DNA from: CAYVUB01 sp964454675
GTDB taxonomy: Bacteria > Bacteroidota > Bacteroidia > Flavobacteriales > Flavobacteriaceae
Assembly (NCBI GenBank): GCA_964454675.1
Contig: CAYVUB010000012.1
Location: 10,765 to 74,764, forward strand
Direction of reading: 5' to 3'
Length of the DNA: 64,000 bases
Part shown: positions 44,069 through 53,027 of the stretch, piece by piece
Layout of the letters: each line of letters begins with the position of its first letter
Position numbering within the stretch: position 1 is the first letter of the stretch
The notes under the pieces: generated by a model
Told to the model about the DNA's origin: nothing
Database searches by the model: none
The model's input: the letters and a program-made list of their open reading frames with translations, nothing else
Translations under genes and position numbers: made by a program

Positions 44069-45421
44069 ATGTTTAAAAAAATATTAATTGCCAACAGAGG
44101 AGAAATAGCACTGCGTGTTATAAGAACCTGCAAAGAAATGGGCATAAAAACGGTGGCAGTTTACTCAACTGCCGATGCAGACAGTTTGCACGTTAAGTTT
44201 GCCGATGAAGCTGTATGTATCGGGCCTCCGCCAAGTAGTGAATCCTACTTAAAAATGTCAAACATTATTGCTGCCGCAGAAATTACAAATGCCGATGCCA
44301 TACATCCCGGCTACGGATTTTTGTCAGAAAACGCCAAGTTTTCAAAAATATGTGCAGAGCATAATATTAAGTTCATAGGCGCATCTCCCGAAATGATTGA
44401 AAAAATGGGGGATAAAGCAACAGCAAAAGCCACCATGAAAAAAGCCGGAGTACCATGCGTACCCGGTAGCGACGGCATCTTGGAATCTTATGAGCAAGCA
44501 GAAAAATTAGCCGTAGATATGGGATTTCCGGTAATGCTTAAAGCTACAGCCGGTGGCGGCGGTAGAGGTATGCGTGCCGTTTGGAAAAAAGAAAATCTTA
44601 AAGCCGCATGGGACTCTGCACGTCAGGAAGCAAAAGCAGCTTTCGGAAATGACGGTATGTATATGGAAAAACTCATTGAAGAGCCACGCCATATCGAAAT
44701 TCAAATTGTTGGAGATTCAACAGGACGCGCATGTCACTTGTCAGAAAGAGATTGCTCTATTCAACGACGTCATCAAAAGTTAACTGAAGAAGTACCATCA
44801 CCGTTTATGACAGATGAACTTCGTGAGAAAATGGGATTAGCTGCCGTTAAAGCCGCCGAATCCATAAAATATGAAGGAGCAGGCACCATTGAGTTTTTGG
44901 TGGACAAACACCGCAATTTCTATTTTATGGAAATGAACACCCGTATCCAAGTAGAACACCCTATTACAGAGCAAGTTATTGATTTTGATTTGATTCGTGA
45001 ACAAATTCTGGTAGCAGCAGGTGTGCCAATTTCAGGTAAAAACTACACACCAAACCTACATTCCATAGAGTGCCGTATTAATGCCGAAGACCCATATAAC
45101 GACTTTAGGCCATCACCGGGAAAAATCACGACTCTTCACGCTCCCGGAGGTCATGGCGTACGTCTGGACACACACGTATATGCAGGATACACAATTCCGC
45201 CTAACTATGACTCGATGATTGCAAAGTTAATTACAACAGCACAAACACGTGAAGAAGCTATCAACAAAATGAAGCGTGCTTTGGACGAGTTTGTCATTGA
45301 GGGCATCAAAACAACCATTCCGTTTCACCGCCAGTTGATGGACCATCCGGAATACTTGGCAGGCAATTATACCACGAAGTTTATGGAAGACTTTGTTATG
45401 GAAGCACCCGAAGAAGAATAA
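44069..45421 (+). CDS. accC: Acetyl-CoA carboxylase biotin carboxylase subunit
   Basis: 450-residue ATP-grasp enzyme that carboxylates AccB-bound biotin. FKKILIANRGEIALRVIRTC is the N-terminus; KATAGGGGRGMRAV is the Gly-rich ATP loop; EKLIEEPRHIEIQIVGDSTG, NTRIQVEHPITEQV and EGIKTTIPFHRQL complete the family pattern. The length is standard. It closes the fab/acc run and is followed by a terminator. Confidence 0.97.
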   Translation: MFKKILIANRGEIALRVIRTCKEMGIKTVAVYSTADADSLHVKFADEAVCIGPPPSSESYLKMSNIIAAAEITNADAIHPGYGFLSENAKFSKICAEHNIKFIGASPEMIEKMGDKATAKATMKKAGVPCVPGSDGILESYEQAEKLAVDMGFPVMLKATAGGGGRGMRAVWKKENLKAAWDSARQEAKAAFGNDGMYMEKLIEEPRHIEIQIVGDSTGRACHLSERDCSIQRRHQKLTEEVPSPFMTDELREKMGLAAVKAAESIKYEGAGTIEFLVDKHRNFYFMEMNTRIQVEHPITEQVIDFDLIREQILVAAGVPISGKNYTPNLHSIECRINAEDPYNDFRPSPGKITTLHAPGGHGVRLDTHVYAGYTIPPNYDSMIAKLITTAQTREEAINKMKRALDEFVIEGIKTTIPFHRQLMDHPEYLAGNYTTKFMEDFVMEAPEEE

Positions 45422-45429
45422 ACACCAAG

Positions 45430-45460
45430 AAACTCCGAAACTAATTTTCGGAGTTTTTTT
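45430..45460 (+). terminator. Terminator after accC
   Basis: AAACTCCGAAA, CTAA loop, TTTTCGGAGTTT and further T residues. It marks the left border of the accessory block that follows. Confidence 0.88.
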
Positions 45461-45545
45461 ATAGTGTTTGCTTGCTTTTTAATAAAACAAGCACAGACAA
45501 TTGTACAATATCCGGCTTGTTACCAGCAATTTTGAAACGACAACG

Positions 45546-46265
45546 ATGAAAAACATTCTGACATTAGTAATTACATTTTTTGCATTGACAACATTTGGAC
45601 AACAAATGACTTCTGAACAATGGGACGAAGAAGCAAAAACTAATATACGACTTCTACCAAAATACGGACACATTCCAAAAACAGAAGAACAACAGAAACT
45701 TGACCAAAAGTTTATAGATGAGACAGTTCAGCAAGAAAAATTTAAAGGTGACAGAACCGCAGCTTCAAATCATATGATAAGCCTTGGGTTTAACTACCTG
45801 TATCGTGGAGATGTAAAGACAGCAATGTATCGTTTTAATCAGGCATACTTACTTGACAGTCTAAACAATGATATTTATTGGGGCTATGGTGCAGTTTATA
45901 TGGCACTTGGAAATTATGAAAAAGCAAAACAACAATACAAAGAAGGACTGTCAATTAATCCTAATAACACACACTTATTGACAGATTATGGAACGTATTT
46001 TATGGCTCAATTTTATGTACTTGATCCTATTGACAAAAAAGGTGCATTGACAAATTTAGAATCTGCAATAACCTATATGTTAAAATCTTATCAGCTTGAC
46101 CCGACTGACCAAAACACGACTTTTAAACTTTCAATTTGTTATTGGAACAAAGGCGATTGCGAGAACGCTTGGAAATATTATGACATTTGTAAAGAACTCG
46201 GTGGACAACCAATCACGGAAGACTATACGAAAGACTTGATGAAAAAATGCAAACGGAAAAAATAA
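45546..46265 (+). CDS. Exported tetratricopeptide-repeat protein
   Basis: 239 residues from ATG 45546 with a signal peptide (KNILTLVITFFALTTFGQQ). Two to three TPR-like helix pairs: NYLYRGDVKTAMYRFNQAYL, NDIYWGYGAVYMALGNYEKA, KQQYKEGLSINPNNTHLL and a last SICYWNKGDCENAWKYYDI. It is a protein-interaction scaffold in the envelope; partners are unknown. A GCTTGTTACCAGCAATTTTG motif sits just before its start. A large hairpin starts 6 bp after its stop, and it has no obvious operon partner, so it resembles a single-gene cassette. Confidence 0.8.
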   Translation: MKNILTLVITFFALTTFGQQMTSEQWDEEAKTNIRLLPKYGHIPKTEEQQKLDQKFIDETVQQEKFKGDRTAASNHMISLGFNYLYRGDVKTAMYRFNQAYLLDSLNNDIYWGYGAVYMALGNYEKAKQQYKEGLSINPNNTHLLTDYGTYFMAQFYVLDPIDKKGALTNLESAITYMLKSYQLDPTDQNTTFKLSICYWNKGDCENAWKYYDICKELGGQPITEDYTKDLMKKCKRKK

Positions 46266-46270
46266 AAACG

Positions 46271-46406
46271 GCTTATAACATCAGGTTGGCAATAGGCGGG
46301 CTGAACGGCTTCGTATCAGCGGAAGTGCAAAATTCAACTTCTGTTCTTCGTATCAAGTTCAGTGCTAAAAATCCCACCCATCGCCAACCTGCCGGACGTT
46401 ATAGGC
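46271..46406. repeat. 136-nt imperfect hairpin, attC-like
   Basis: Positions 46271-46300 pair with 46373-46406: 26 of 30 positions pair (one G-T), with a four-base bulge at 46391-46394. The ends are GCTTATAAC and GTTATAGGC. Inner stems are CTGAAC/GTTCAG (46301-46306 with 46357-46362) and GAAGT/ACTTC. A direct repeat CTTCGTATCA occurs twice. Bulged bases and a spacer inside one long arm resemble integron attC sites, but the core boxes do not match RYYYAAC/GTTRRRY exactly. A structured RNA is the alternative. Confidence 0.6.
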
Positions 46407-46490
46407 AAGGCTATCAGACCGACCGCGAGTACATTGACCAAGACGATTAAAATTTTAAAACAAATATTACGGACGACACATTAGCAGACA

Positions 46491-46919
46491 ATGGAAAAAG
46501 AGAAATGCGAACAGATATTAGCAAGTAAAAAGATTAGTCCAACGGCTATGCGGATACTTACGCTTGACTTTTTGTTAAAACAATCTGCGGCAGTTTCACT
46601 TTCCGACATTGAGAACTATTTTTTTCGCTCGGACAGGATTACGCTATACAGAACATTAAAAACATTTGAAAAAAAAGGTTTAATACACAGTATTCAGGAA
46701 AACCATACCACCAAATATTCCTTGTGCCGGGACGCTTGTTCGGAGAATTTTCATCAGGACAATCATCTTCATTTTTACTGTACACAGTGCAAAGAAACAG
46801 TCTGCCTTGAACAAGTAAATTTATCCAAAATTCAAATTCCTGCAAACTTTAGTTTACAGCAACTTCGTTTTTTTGCCAAAGGAATTTGCGATAAATGCCT
46901 CAACGAAAGTTTGCAATAG
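46491..46919 (+). CDS. Fur-family transcriptional repressor, Zur-like
   Basis: 142 residues. Winged helix ISPTAMRILTLDFLLKQSAA with DRITLYRTLKTFEKKGLIHS (recognition helix), then the metal-sensing dimer domain: FHQDNHLHFYCTQCKETVC and ICDKCLNESLQ, the two CxxC structural zinc pairs. It probably represses the downstream metal ATPase when metal is low. The ATPase starts 55 bp later on the same strand, and the hairpin element lies 85 bp upstream. Confidence 0.88.
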   Translation: MEKEKCEQILASKKISPTAMRILTLDFLLKQSAAVSLSDIENYFFRSDRITLYRTLKTFEKKGLIHSIQENHTTKYSLCRDACSENFHQDNHLHFYCTQCKETVCLEQVNLSKIQIPANFSLQQLRFFAKGICDKCLNESLQ

Positions 46920-46974
46920 AATTGCATTGCACGCTGTTTTACCTTTGTGTTCTATAAATTGAAATGCTATAAAA

Positions 46975-49032
46975 ATGGAACATAAACATATTTATGATGC
47001 ACAAGGCAAACAGCTTTGCTGCACATTGGAAGATAAGATCTACAGTAAAGCAGATGCGAAAGATTTAATCAAACAACAGCACGACCACAGCGATGATGAC
47101 GGACACGACCATAGCCACAGTGAAAGCAGTTTGATGAAAATGTTTTTACCAAGCATTGTTTCGTTGGTTCTGCTACTCATTGCTATTGTATTTGACAATT
47201 GGTTACCACAGCAATGGTTTACAGGTTGGCTAAGAATTGTTTGGTATGCTGTGGCTTATATGCCTGTTGGTTTTCCTGTAATAAAAGAAGCATTTAAAAG
47301 CATCAGCAAAGGCGAGATTTTTTCAGAGTTTTTACTGATGAGCATTGCCACCATCGGAGCGTTTGCCATTGGCGAATATCCCGAAGGCGTTGCCGTAATG
47401 TTGTTTTATGCCGTTGGCGAAGTATTTCAAACATTGGCGGTGAAAAGAGCCAAAGCAAATATCAAAACCTTGCTTGACCAACGTCCCGATAAAGCAACTG
47501 TTTTAAGAAACAATCAACCGCAAACCGTAAAAGCAGAAAGCGTAAACATTGACGAAATTATCCAACTGAAACCCGGGGAAAAATTGGGTTTGGACGGAGA
47601 ACTGCTATCAGAAGCAGCATCATTCAACACAGCAGCTTTGACAGGCGAAAGTAAACCCGATACCAAAGCCAAAGGCGATACGGTTTTAGCAGGAATGATT
47701 AACCTGAACACCGTTTCACAGGTAAAAGTAACCACAGCTTATACAGACAGTAAACTTTCAAAAATTTTGGAATTGGTACAAAATGCAACGGCACAAAAAG
47801 CACCGACAGAATTATTTATCAGGAAGTTTGCAAAAATATACACGCCTATCGTAGTGCTATTAGCGGTAGCCATTTGCGTACTGCCTTATTTTTTCGTAGC
47901 GGATTATCAGTTTTCGGATTGGCTGTACAGGGCATTAGTATTTTTGGTTATATCGTGTCCTTGTGCATTAGTGATAAGTATTCCATTGGGTTATTTTGGT
48001 GGAATTGGTGCAGCAAGTAAAAACGGAATACTGTTTAAAGGAAGCAATTTTTTAGATGCCCTTGCCAATATCCAAAACGTGGTAATGGACAAAACAGGCA
48101 CAATGACCGAAGGTGTTTTTAAAGTGCAGGAGGTGGTTTTCAATTCCGAATTTGATAAGAATGAAATCCTGAAAATGGTTAATGTATTAGAAAGCCACAG
48201 TTCGCACCCCGTAGCAACCGCCATTCATCAATTTGTTGGTTCAAATAACAGCAATATCCAACTGCAAAATGTAGAAGAAATTGCAGGACACGGACTAAAA
48301 GCCAATGTAAACCTGTCTGCCGAACAGGCAGGCCTGTCTGCCGAACAGGCAGGCGGAAAAGAATTGTTGGTAGGAAATTTTAAGTTGATGAACAAGTTTT
48401 CTATTGCTTACAACATTGACCCGAACAGCATTGTTTACACAGTAATTGCAGTGGCTTACGATAAAAAATTTGTGGGTTATATAACCATTGCCGACAGTAT
48501 AAAAGAAGATGCGCAGGAAACAATCAACAAACTGCATCAATTAGGGATAAAAGCTACGATGCTCAGCGGAGACAAATCCACTGTGGTTAAGTATGTAGCA
48601 GAACAGTTGGGTATTGACAATGCTTTTGGCGATTTACTGCCCGAAGACAAGGTAAACAAAGTCCAAGAAATAAAAGCCAGAAATGAAACCGTTGCTTTTG
48701 TCGGGGACGGTGTGAATGATGCACCTGTTGTGGCGTTGAGCGATGTAGGCATTGCAATGGGCGGTTTAGGCAGTGATGCCACCATTGAAACGGCAGATGT
48801 CGTCATACAGGACGATAAGCCGGGTAAAATTCCTGTGGCAATCAACATTGGTAAACAGACAAAGAAAATCGTTTGGCAAAATATCTCATTGGCATTCGGT
48901 GTAAAAGCTATTGTATTGATACTTGGTGCAGGTGGTTTGGCCACCATGTGGGAAGCCGTTTTTGCCGATGTAGGCGTGGCATTATTGGCTATCCTGAATG
49001 CGGTAAGAATACAGAGAATGAAGTTTAACTAA
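46975..49032 (+). CDS. P1B-type heavy-metal-translocating ATPase
   Basis: 685 residues. A His/Asp-rich N-terminus (HDHSDDDGHDHSHSES) replaces the usual HMA domain. Motifs in order: SCPCALVISIP (metal site, about 328), DKTGTMTEG (phosphorylated Asp, about 371), ESHSSHPVA (HP locus) and VGDGVNDAPVVALSDVGIAM. This fits the Zn/Cd/Pb subgroup. Near residue 446 two tandem 21-bp palindromes add LSAEQAG twice. It exports toxic divalent metals; the exact ion is unknown. Followed after 12 bp by a methyltransferase gene and preceded by the Fur-type regulator. Confidence 0.92.
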   Translation: MEHKHIYDAQGKQLCCTLEDKIYSKADAKDLIKQQHDHSDDDGHDHSHSESSLMKMFLPSIVSLVLLLIAIVFDNWLPQQWFTGWLRIVWYAVAYMPVGFPVIKEAFKSISKGEIFSEFLLMSIATIGAFAIGEYPEGVAVMLFYAVGEVFQTLAVKRAKANIKTLLDQRPDKATVLRNNQPQTVKAESVNIDEIIQLKPGEKLGLDGELLSEAASFNTAALTGESKPDTKAKGDTVLAGMINLNTVSQVKVTTAYTDSKLSKILELVQNATAQKAPTELFIRKFAKIYTPIVVLLAVAICVLPYFFVADYQFSDWLYRALVFLVISCPCALVISIPLGYFGGIGAASKNGILFKGSNFLDALANIQNVVMDKTGTMTEGVFKVQEVVFNSEFDKNEILKMVNVLESHSSHPVATAIHQFVGSNNSNIQLQNVEEIAGHGLKANVNLSAEQAGLSAEQAGGKELLVGNFKLMNKFSIAYNIDPNSIVYTVIAVAYDKKFVGYITIADSIKEDAQETINKLHQLGIKATMLSGDKSTVVKYVAEQLGIDNAFGDLLPEDKVNKVQEIKARNETVAFVGDGVNDAPVVALSDVGIAMGGLGSDATIETADVVIQDDKPGKIPVAINIGKQTKKIVWQNISLAFGVKAIVLILGAGGLATMWEAVFADVGVALLAILNAVRIQRMKFN
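48312..48353. repeat. Tandem 21-bp palindrome inside the metal ATPase
   Basis: Two identical head-to-tail copies of CCTGTCTGCCGAACAGGCAG plus G. Each has CCTGTCTG/CAGGCAGG arms with one G-T pair. They stay in frame (42 bp, LSAEQAG twice). The core is the same as the glnS element at 9901-9923. Confidence 0.85.
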
Positions 49033-49044
49033 ATAAATTACAGC

Positions 49045-49647
49045 ATGATAGATGTTTTGAGAATAGCATTGCCGACATACTTCATTATTTATTTTGGAGT
49101 TGCGTTTGTTTTGAAATCGGTCTTGGTTGCAAAACGAATAGGCAAAAGTCCTCTTGTATTACCCAAAGACGACAGTGCTTATGGATTGATTGGCTTTTAC
49201 TTCAAGCTGACATTGATAGCAATGTTTCTTTATGTTGTTGCCTATGCTTTATTCCCTACTTGGCACGATTGCTTTTTACCAATCATACAACTTGACAACC
49301 AGACGGTAAAATACATTGGACTTGCACTTCTTTTCATTTCGTTGGTGTGGACAGTAATTGCACAAGGGAATATGAAAAACTCCTGGCGCATCGGCATTGA
49401 CACGGACACAAAAACAGAATTGATAACAAGCGGACTTTTTTCAATTTCACGAAACCCGATTTTTTTCGGAATGATTTTAAGTTTAGTTGGACTTTTTCTG
49501 ACAACACCAAACACATTGACAGTATTGTTTTTGATTTTAGGTTACGTTCTTATTCAAATACAAATCCGGCTTGAAGAAGAATTTTTAACCAAAGAACACG
49601 GTCAAAAATATCTGGATTACACACAAAAAGTAAGACGACTGATATAA
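49045..49647 (+). CDS. Isoprenylcysteine carboxyl-methyltransferase-like membrane protein
   Basis: 200 residues with four to five membrane helices. The C-terminal SAM-binding motif region is SGLFSISRNPIFFGMILSLV with LEEEFLTKEHGQKYLDYTQK, the ICMT/NnrU-type end. Its substrate in bacteria is unknown. These proteins often accompany P-type metal ATPases, and this one starts 12 bp after the ATPase stop. Confidence 0.85.
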   Translation: MIDVLRIALPTYFIIYFGVAFVLKSVLVAKRIGKSPLVLPKDDSAYGLIGFYFKLTLIAMFLYVVAYALFPTWHDCFLPIIQLDNQTVKYIGLALLFISLVWTVIAQGNMKNSWRIGIDTDTKTELITSGLFSISRNPIFFGMILSLVGLFLTTPNTLTVLFLILGYVLIQIQIRLEEEFLTKEHGQKYLDYTQKVRRLI

Positions 49648-49660
49648 ACGATAAAAAAAG

Positions 49661-49695
49661 CACTACTTATACACGCCGCCTGTTGGCGAGAGGTC
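49661..49695 (+). repeat. Possible half copy of the hairpin element
   Basis: CACTACTTATACACGCCGCC followed by TGTTGGCGAGAGG shares CTTATA-AC, GTTGGC and AGG with the 5' arm of the 46271-46406 element in the same order. It also folds on itself (CGCC/GGCG). No 3' arm is seen, so it would be a truncated copy closing the metal block. Chance similarity is possible. Confidence 0.3.
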
Positions 49696-49781
49696 TTCTG
49701 TTTTTTGCGAAAAATATAAGGACGCCTTACCATTCTTACCATGAAAACATTAATTTTACGATACCTAATACCTGACAAATT

Positions 49782-50897
49782 TTGAATCTTTCATACTGGG
49801 AAATACAAACCTTTCTCTCCAATATAGACTACACTATTGTTGGCAGTGGCATTGTTGGTTTAAATTGCGCATTACATTTAAAACAAAGATTTCCCAAAGC
49901 AAACATTCTTATACTTGAGAGAGGATTTTTACCGCAAGGAGCAAGTACAAAAAATGCGGGATTTGCCTGTTTTGGAAGTCTCAGCGAAATCCTTGACGAC
50001 TTGAACACGCATTCAGAGCAAGAAGTTTTTGACTTGGTTAAAAAGCGTGCAGATGGTTTAGCGTTACTCAGAAAAACACTTTCAGACAAAGCAATTGACT
50101 ATAAACAATTGGGAGGTTATGAGCTGTTTACAAGTAGTGACCAAGTTTTTTTTGAGCAATGCATATCGCAAAGAGAAACCATTAACAAATTATTATTTCC
50201 GTTGTTTAATGACAATGTATTTCATTTAAAAAGCAATACATTTCACTTTAAAAACATTCAGGATACATATAGTTACAATCCGTTTGAAGGTCAAATAGAC
50301 ACGGGAAAAATGATGAATACCTTAACGCAATTGGTATTAAAAAAAGGTGTTAAAATTTTAAATGCCATAACCGTTGAAGAGTTTAATGAAACCGATAGTT
50401 TTGTACACGTAAAAACCAACCGGTTTGAATTTAAAACCGGTAAACTTTTTATTGCCATTAATGGTTTTGCGCCCCAACTTGTTGACGAGCCTGTAAAACC
50501 GGCAAGAGCACAGGTTTTGGTTACCAAACCCATAAAAAACCTGCGAATAAAAGGCACATTTCATCTGGATAAAGGCTATTATTATTTTAGGAATATTGAC
50601 AACAGAATTTTATTTGGCGGCGGCAGAAATCTCGATTTTAAAGGCGAAGAAACAACCGAAATGATACACACGCAACTCATACAAAACAGATTGGAATATC
50701 TTTTAAAAACCGTAATCCTCCCTGATACAGATTTTGAAATTGATACCCGCTGGAGTGGAATTATGGGTGTTGGACCGCAAAAAAGAGCTATCGTAAAACA
50801 ATTCAGCAATCATGTGTATTGCGGAGTGCGATTGGGCGGCATGGGCATTGCTATAGGAAGTATCATAGGAAAAGAACTATCTCAATTGGTTGAATAG
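49782..50897 (+). CDS. FAD-dependent (DAO-type) oxidoreductase
   Basis: 371 residues. The only start that keeps the Rossmann motif is TTG at 49782. IDYTIVGSGIVGLNCALHLK (GxGxxG, about 15-34) and ILILERGFLPQGASTKNAGF bind FAD. ARAQVLVTKPI and GVGPQKRAIVKQFSNHVYCG with GMGIAIGSIIGKELS complete a DAO-family fold like sarcosine/amino-acid oxidases. The substrate is unknown. mtgA starts 1 bp after its stop. Confidence 0.85.
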   Translation: MNLSYWEIQTFLSNIDYTIVGSGIVGLNCALHLKQRFPKANILILERGFLPQGASTKNAGFACFGSLSEILDDLNTHSEQEVFDLVKKRADGLALLRKTLSDKAIDYKQLGGYELFTSSDQVFFEQCISQRETINKLLFPLFNDNVFHLKSNTFHFKNIQDTYSYNPFEGQIDTGKMMNTLTQLVLKKGVKILNAITVEEFNETDSFVHVKTNRFEFKTGKLFIAINGFAPQLVDEPVKPARAQVLVTKPIKNLRIKGTFHLDKGYYYFRNIDNRILFGGGRNLDFKGEETTEMIHTQLIQNRLEYLLKTVILPDTDFEIDTRWSGIMGVGPQKRAIVKQFSNHVYCGVRLGGMGIAIGSIIGKELSQLVE

Positions 50898-50898
50898 T

Positions 50899-51603
50899 AT
50901 GATAAAAAGGTTTTTCAGGTTTATTTTTAAACTCATACTTTGGTTTTTTGGGATCACCATTTTTATGGTCATCCTGTTTAAATGGGTTCCGGTGCCAATC
51001 ACTCCGCTCATGGTCATAAGAAACATCGAGCAAAAACAAGAAAACAAAGAGGTTGTCTGGAAACACGATTGGGTATCGCTGGATAAAATTTCGCCCCATT
51101 TGCAATTGGCGGTTGTGTGCAGCGAAGATCAAAATTTTTTAAAACACAATGGGTTTGATTATAGCGCTATAGAAAAAGCTATAGAATACAATAAAAAGGG
51201 AAAACGAAAAAGAGGAGCCAGCACTATAAGCCAGCAAACAGCAAAAAACGTGTTTTTATGGCCACAACGAAGCTGGGTTCGTAAAGGATTGGAAACCTAT
51301 TTTACGTTTTTGATAGAGTTGTTTTGGTCAAAAGAACGTATTATGGAAGTGTATTTAAACAGCATAGAAATGGGCAACGGTGTTTACGGCGCCGAAGCGG
51401 CAGCACAACATTGGTTTAAAAAACCTGCCGCAAAATTATCCAAACAGGAAGCGGCAGCAATAGCGGCGGTATTGCCCAATCCATTAAGTTACAGAGCCCA
51501 TCCGGCAACGAGTTATATTCAAGGAAGAAAAAACTGGATAGTGCGTCAAATGGGTTTTCACGGTGGAAAACTGGATTACGGAAAGGCTTATGAAAACGAA
51601 TAA
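50899..51603 (+). CDS. mtgA: Monofunctional biosynthetic peptidoglycan transglycosylase
   Basis: 234 residues from ATG 50899. An N-terminal membrane anchor (FRFIFKLILWFFGITIFMVI) leads into the GT51 domain: VVCSEDQNFLKHNGFDYSAI (catalytic Glu), GASTISQQTAKNVFLWPQRS, then EVYLNSIEMGNGVYGAEAAA. It polymerises lipid II into glycan strands at the inner membrane and has no transpeptidase domain. The length is standard. The GreA-like ATG lies inside its last codons (overlap 14 bases). Confidence 0.95.
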   Translation: MIKRFFRFIFKLILWFFGITIFMVILFKWVPVPITPLMVIRNIEQKQENKEVVWKHDWVSLDKISPHLQLAVVCSEDQNFLKHNGFDYSAIEKAIEYNKKGKRKRGASTISQQTAKNVFLWPQRSWVRKGLETYFTFLIELFWSKERIMEVYLNSIEMGNGVYGAEAAAQHWFKKPAAKLSKQEAAAIAAVLPNPLSYRAHPATSYIQGRKNWIVRQMGFHGGKLDYGKAYENE

Positions 51604-52051
51604 AGAGTTAAAACAAATGCTTTTTGATAAGTGTTGTGAATATTTAGAACCCCGATTTTCAACCATTCAATCAAGTATTGAAGAAATTCAAGAATCACTA
51701 ATGTCTGAAACCAAAAGCAGCGCAGGCGACAAGCACGAAACAGGCAGAGCAATGCTACAATTAGAGCGTGAAAAAGCAGGACAACAATTAGCCGAAATAG
51801 AAAATGTCAAAAATGCTTTAACTCAAATCAACATTGACAAAATCTCCGAAACTATCATATTGGGAAGCCTTGTTTACACATCTCAATTTAATTACTTTAT
51901 CGCGATAAGCGCAGGATTATTAACTGTAGATTCTGAAACATTTTATGCCATTTCGCCCCAAACACCTATTGGACAATTGCTTTTAGGAAAGCGTATAGGG
52001 GACAGCTTTGTTTTTAGGGAACAAGAGATTGTGATTGAGAAGATTATTTAA
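51590..52051 (+). CDS. GreA/GreB-like protein
   Basis: 153 residues from ATG 51590. An N-terminal coiled coil (ETGRAMLQLEREKAGQQLAE, about 40-70) is followed by a small domain ending AISPQTPIGQLLLGKRIGDS and FREQEIVIEKI, the GreA C-terminal pattern. The acidic tip of true GreA is not clear, so anti-cleavage activity is uncertain; it may be a Gre-like RNA-polymerase-binding factor. Its stop overlaps the convergent ABC gene by 8 bases. Confidence 0.8.
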   Translation: MKTNKELKQMLFDKCCEYLEPRFSTIQSSIEEIQESLMSETKSSAGDKHETGRAMLQLEREKAGQQLAEIENVKNALTQINIDKISETIILGSLVYTSQFNYFIAISAGLLTVDSETFYAISPQTPIGQLLLGKRIGDSFVFREQEIVIEKII

Positions 52052-52958
52052 GAACGGATAAATATATTTCAGATTTTTTTTCGATAGGGGATTGATGCTC
52101 AAAAAACACAAGGTTATCACCCAATACCGCCTCGATTAAATAATAACTACCCTTAAAATACGACTTTTTGACAACCGCTTTTAAGTTTGATTGATTAACC
52201 ACTTTAAGCTGTTGCGCATACACAATCACGCCGTTTTCCAACACATTAAACTCACCAAAAAACGAAGCGATTAAAGGCGTTTCAGGATGTTGGTATAAAA
52301 ATATGGGCGTATTGTTTGCAATGATTTTGGAGTTGTGCAATACAATCATTCGGTCTGCAAATCCCAATACATCGTCTTTATCGTGTGTTGCAACAATACA
52401 GGTAATGTTGTTTTCTTTCAGGAAATTAAATACGTTGCGCCGCAGGGATTGCTTTTTAAAGTTGTCAATATGGCTAAAAGGTTCGTCAAGCAGGATGATT
52501 TCGGGTTGTTTTGCCAAAGCTCTTGCGAGTGCTACACGTTGTTTTTGTCCGCCGCTGAGGTTTTTGACTTTGGTTTTTGCAAATGCCGAAAGTTCTACTA
52601 CTTCCAGAAGTTCATTAATGCGTTGGTGTTTTTCATCAGGAAAAAAATTGGAAAGAAAAGCACCAATGTTTTCTGCAACAGTAATGTAAGGCATTAAATC
52701 AAATTCTTGGGCTACATATTTCATAAAATCATAGCCTACGACTAAGTTGTGTTTTGGACCTAAAATTTGTTGGTTTTTCCAGAATATGTCGCCTTTATCC
52801 AAATCATATTCGCCATAAATCAATTTGAGCAGTGTTGATTTGCCCGAGCCGCTTTCGCCAATAACCGCAAGATGCTGCCCTTGATTTAAACTAAATTTTA
52901 CATTGTTTAAAACAGGTTGTGTATGGTATGAAAAAGACAAATTGTTGACGGATAGCAT
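52044..52958 (-). CDS. ABC transporter ATP-binding protein (FbpC/PotA-like)
   Basis: 304 residues. Walker A GESGSGKSTLLKLIYG (about 34-49), the signature KNLSGGQKQRVALARALAKQ, Walker B ILLDEPFSHID and the His switch CIVATHDKDD. A C-terminal TOBE-like part (LKAVVKKSYFKGSYYLIEAV) resembles importers of polyamines or ferric ion. No permease or binding protein is adjacent, so the substrate is unknown. It starts 70 bp from the VCBS gene's terminator, divergent from nothing nearby. Confidence 0.87.
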   Translation of the reverse strand: MLSVNNLSFSYHTQPVLNNVKFSLNQGQHLAVIGESGSGKSTLLKLIYGEYDLDKGDIFWKNQQILGPKHNLVVGYDFMKYVAQEFDLMPYITVAENIGAFLSNFFPDEKHQRINELLEVVELSAFAKTKVKNLSGGQKQRVALARALAKQPEIILLDEPFSHIDNFKKQSLRRNVFNFLKENNITCIVATHDKDDVLGFADRMIVLHNSKIIANNTPIFLYQHPETPLIASFFGEFNVLENGVIVYAQQLKVVNQSNLKAVVKKSYFKGSYYLIEAVLGDNLVFFEHQSPIEKKSEIYLSVLK

Positions 52959-52975
52959 AAGTGCAAAAATAGCAT

Positions 52976-53008
52976 AAAAAAATCGCTCAGGATATGAGCG
53001 ATTTTTTT
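52976..53008 (-). terminator. Terminator between the VCBS gene and the ABC gene
   Basis: AAAAATCGCTCA, GGATA loop, TGAGCGATTTTT, with A and T runs on both sides. It lies downstream of the VCBS gene stop (53028) on the minus strand and upstream of the ABC gene. Confidence 0.88.
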
Positions 53009-53027
53009 AATATATCATATAAGGTTG

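Noticed and set aside
46247..46450. 67-aa frame over the hairpin
   Set aside because: It lies on the palindrome, overlaps the TPR stop and has no protein-like composition; an accident of the structure.
45546..49695. Classical class-type integron
   Set aside because: No integrase gene, no attI, and core boxes deviate from RYYYAAC/GTTRRRY; only the geometry matches.
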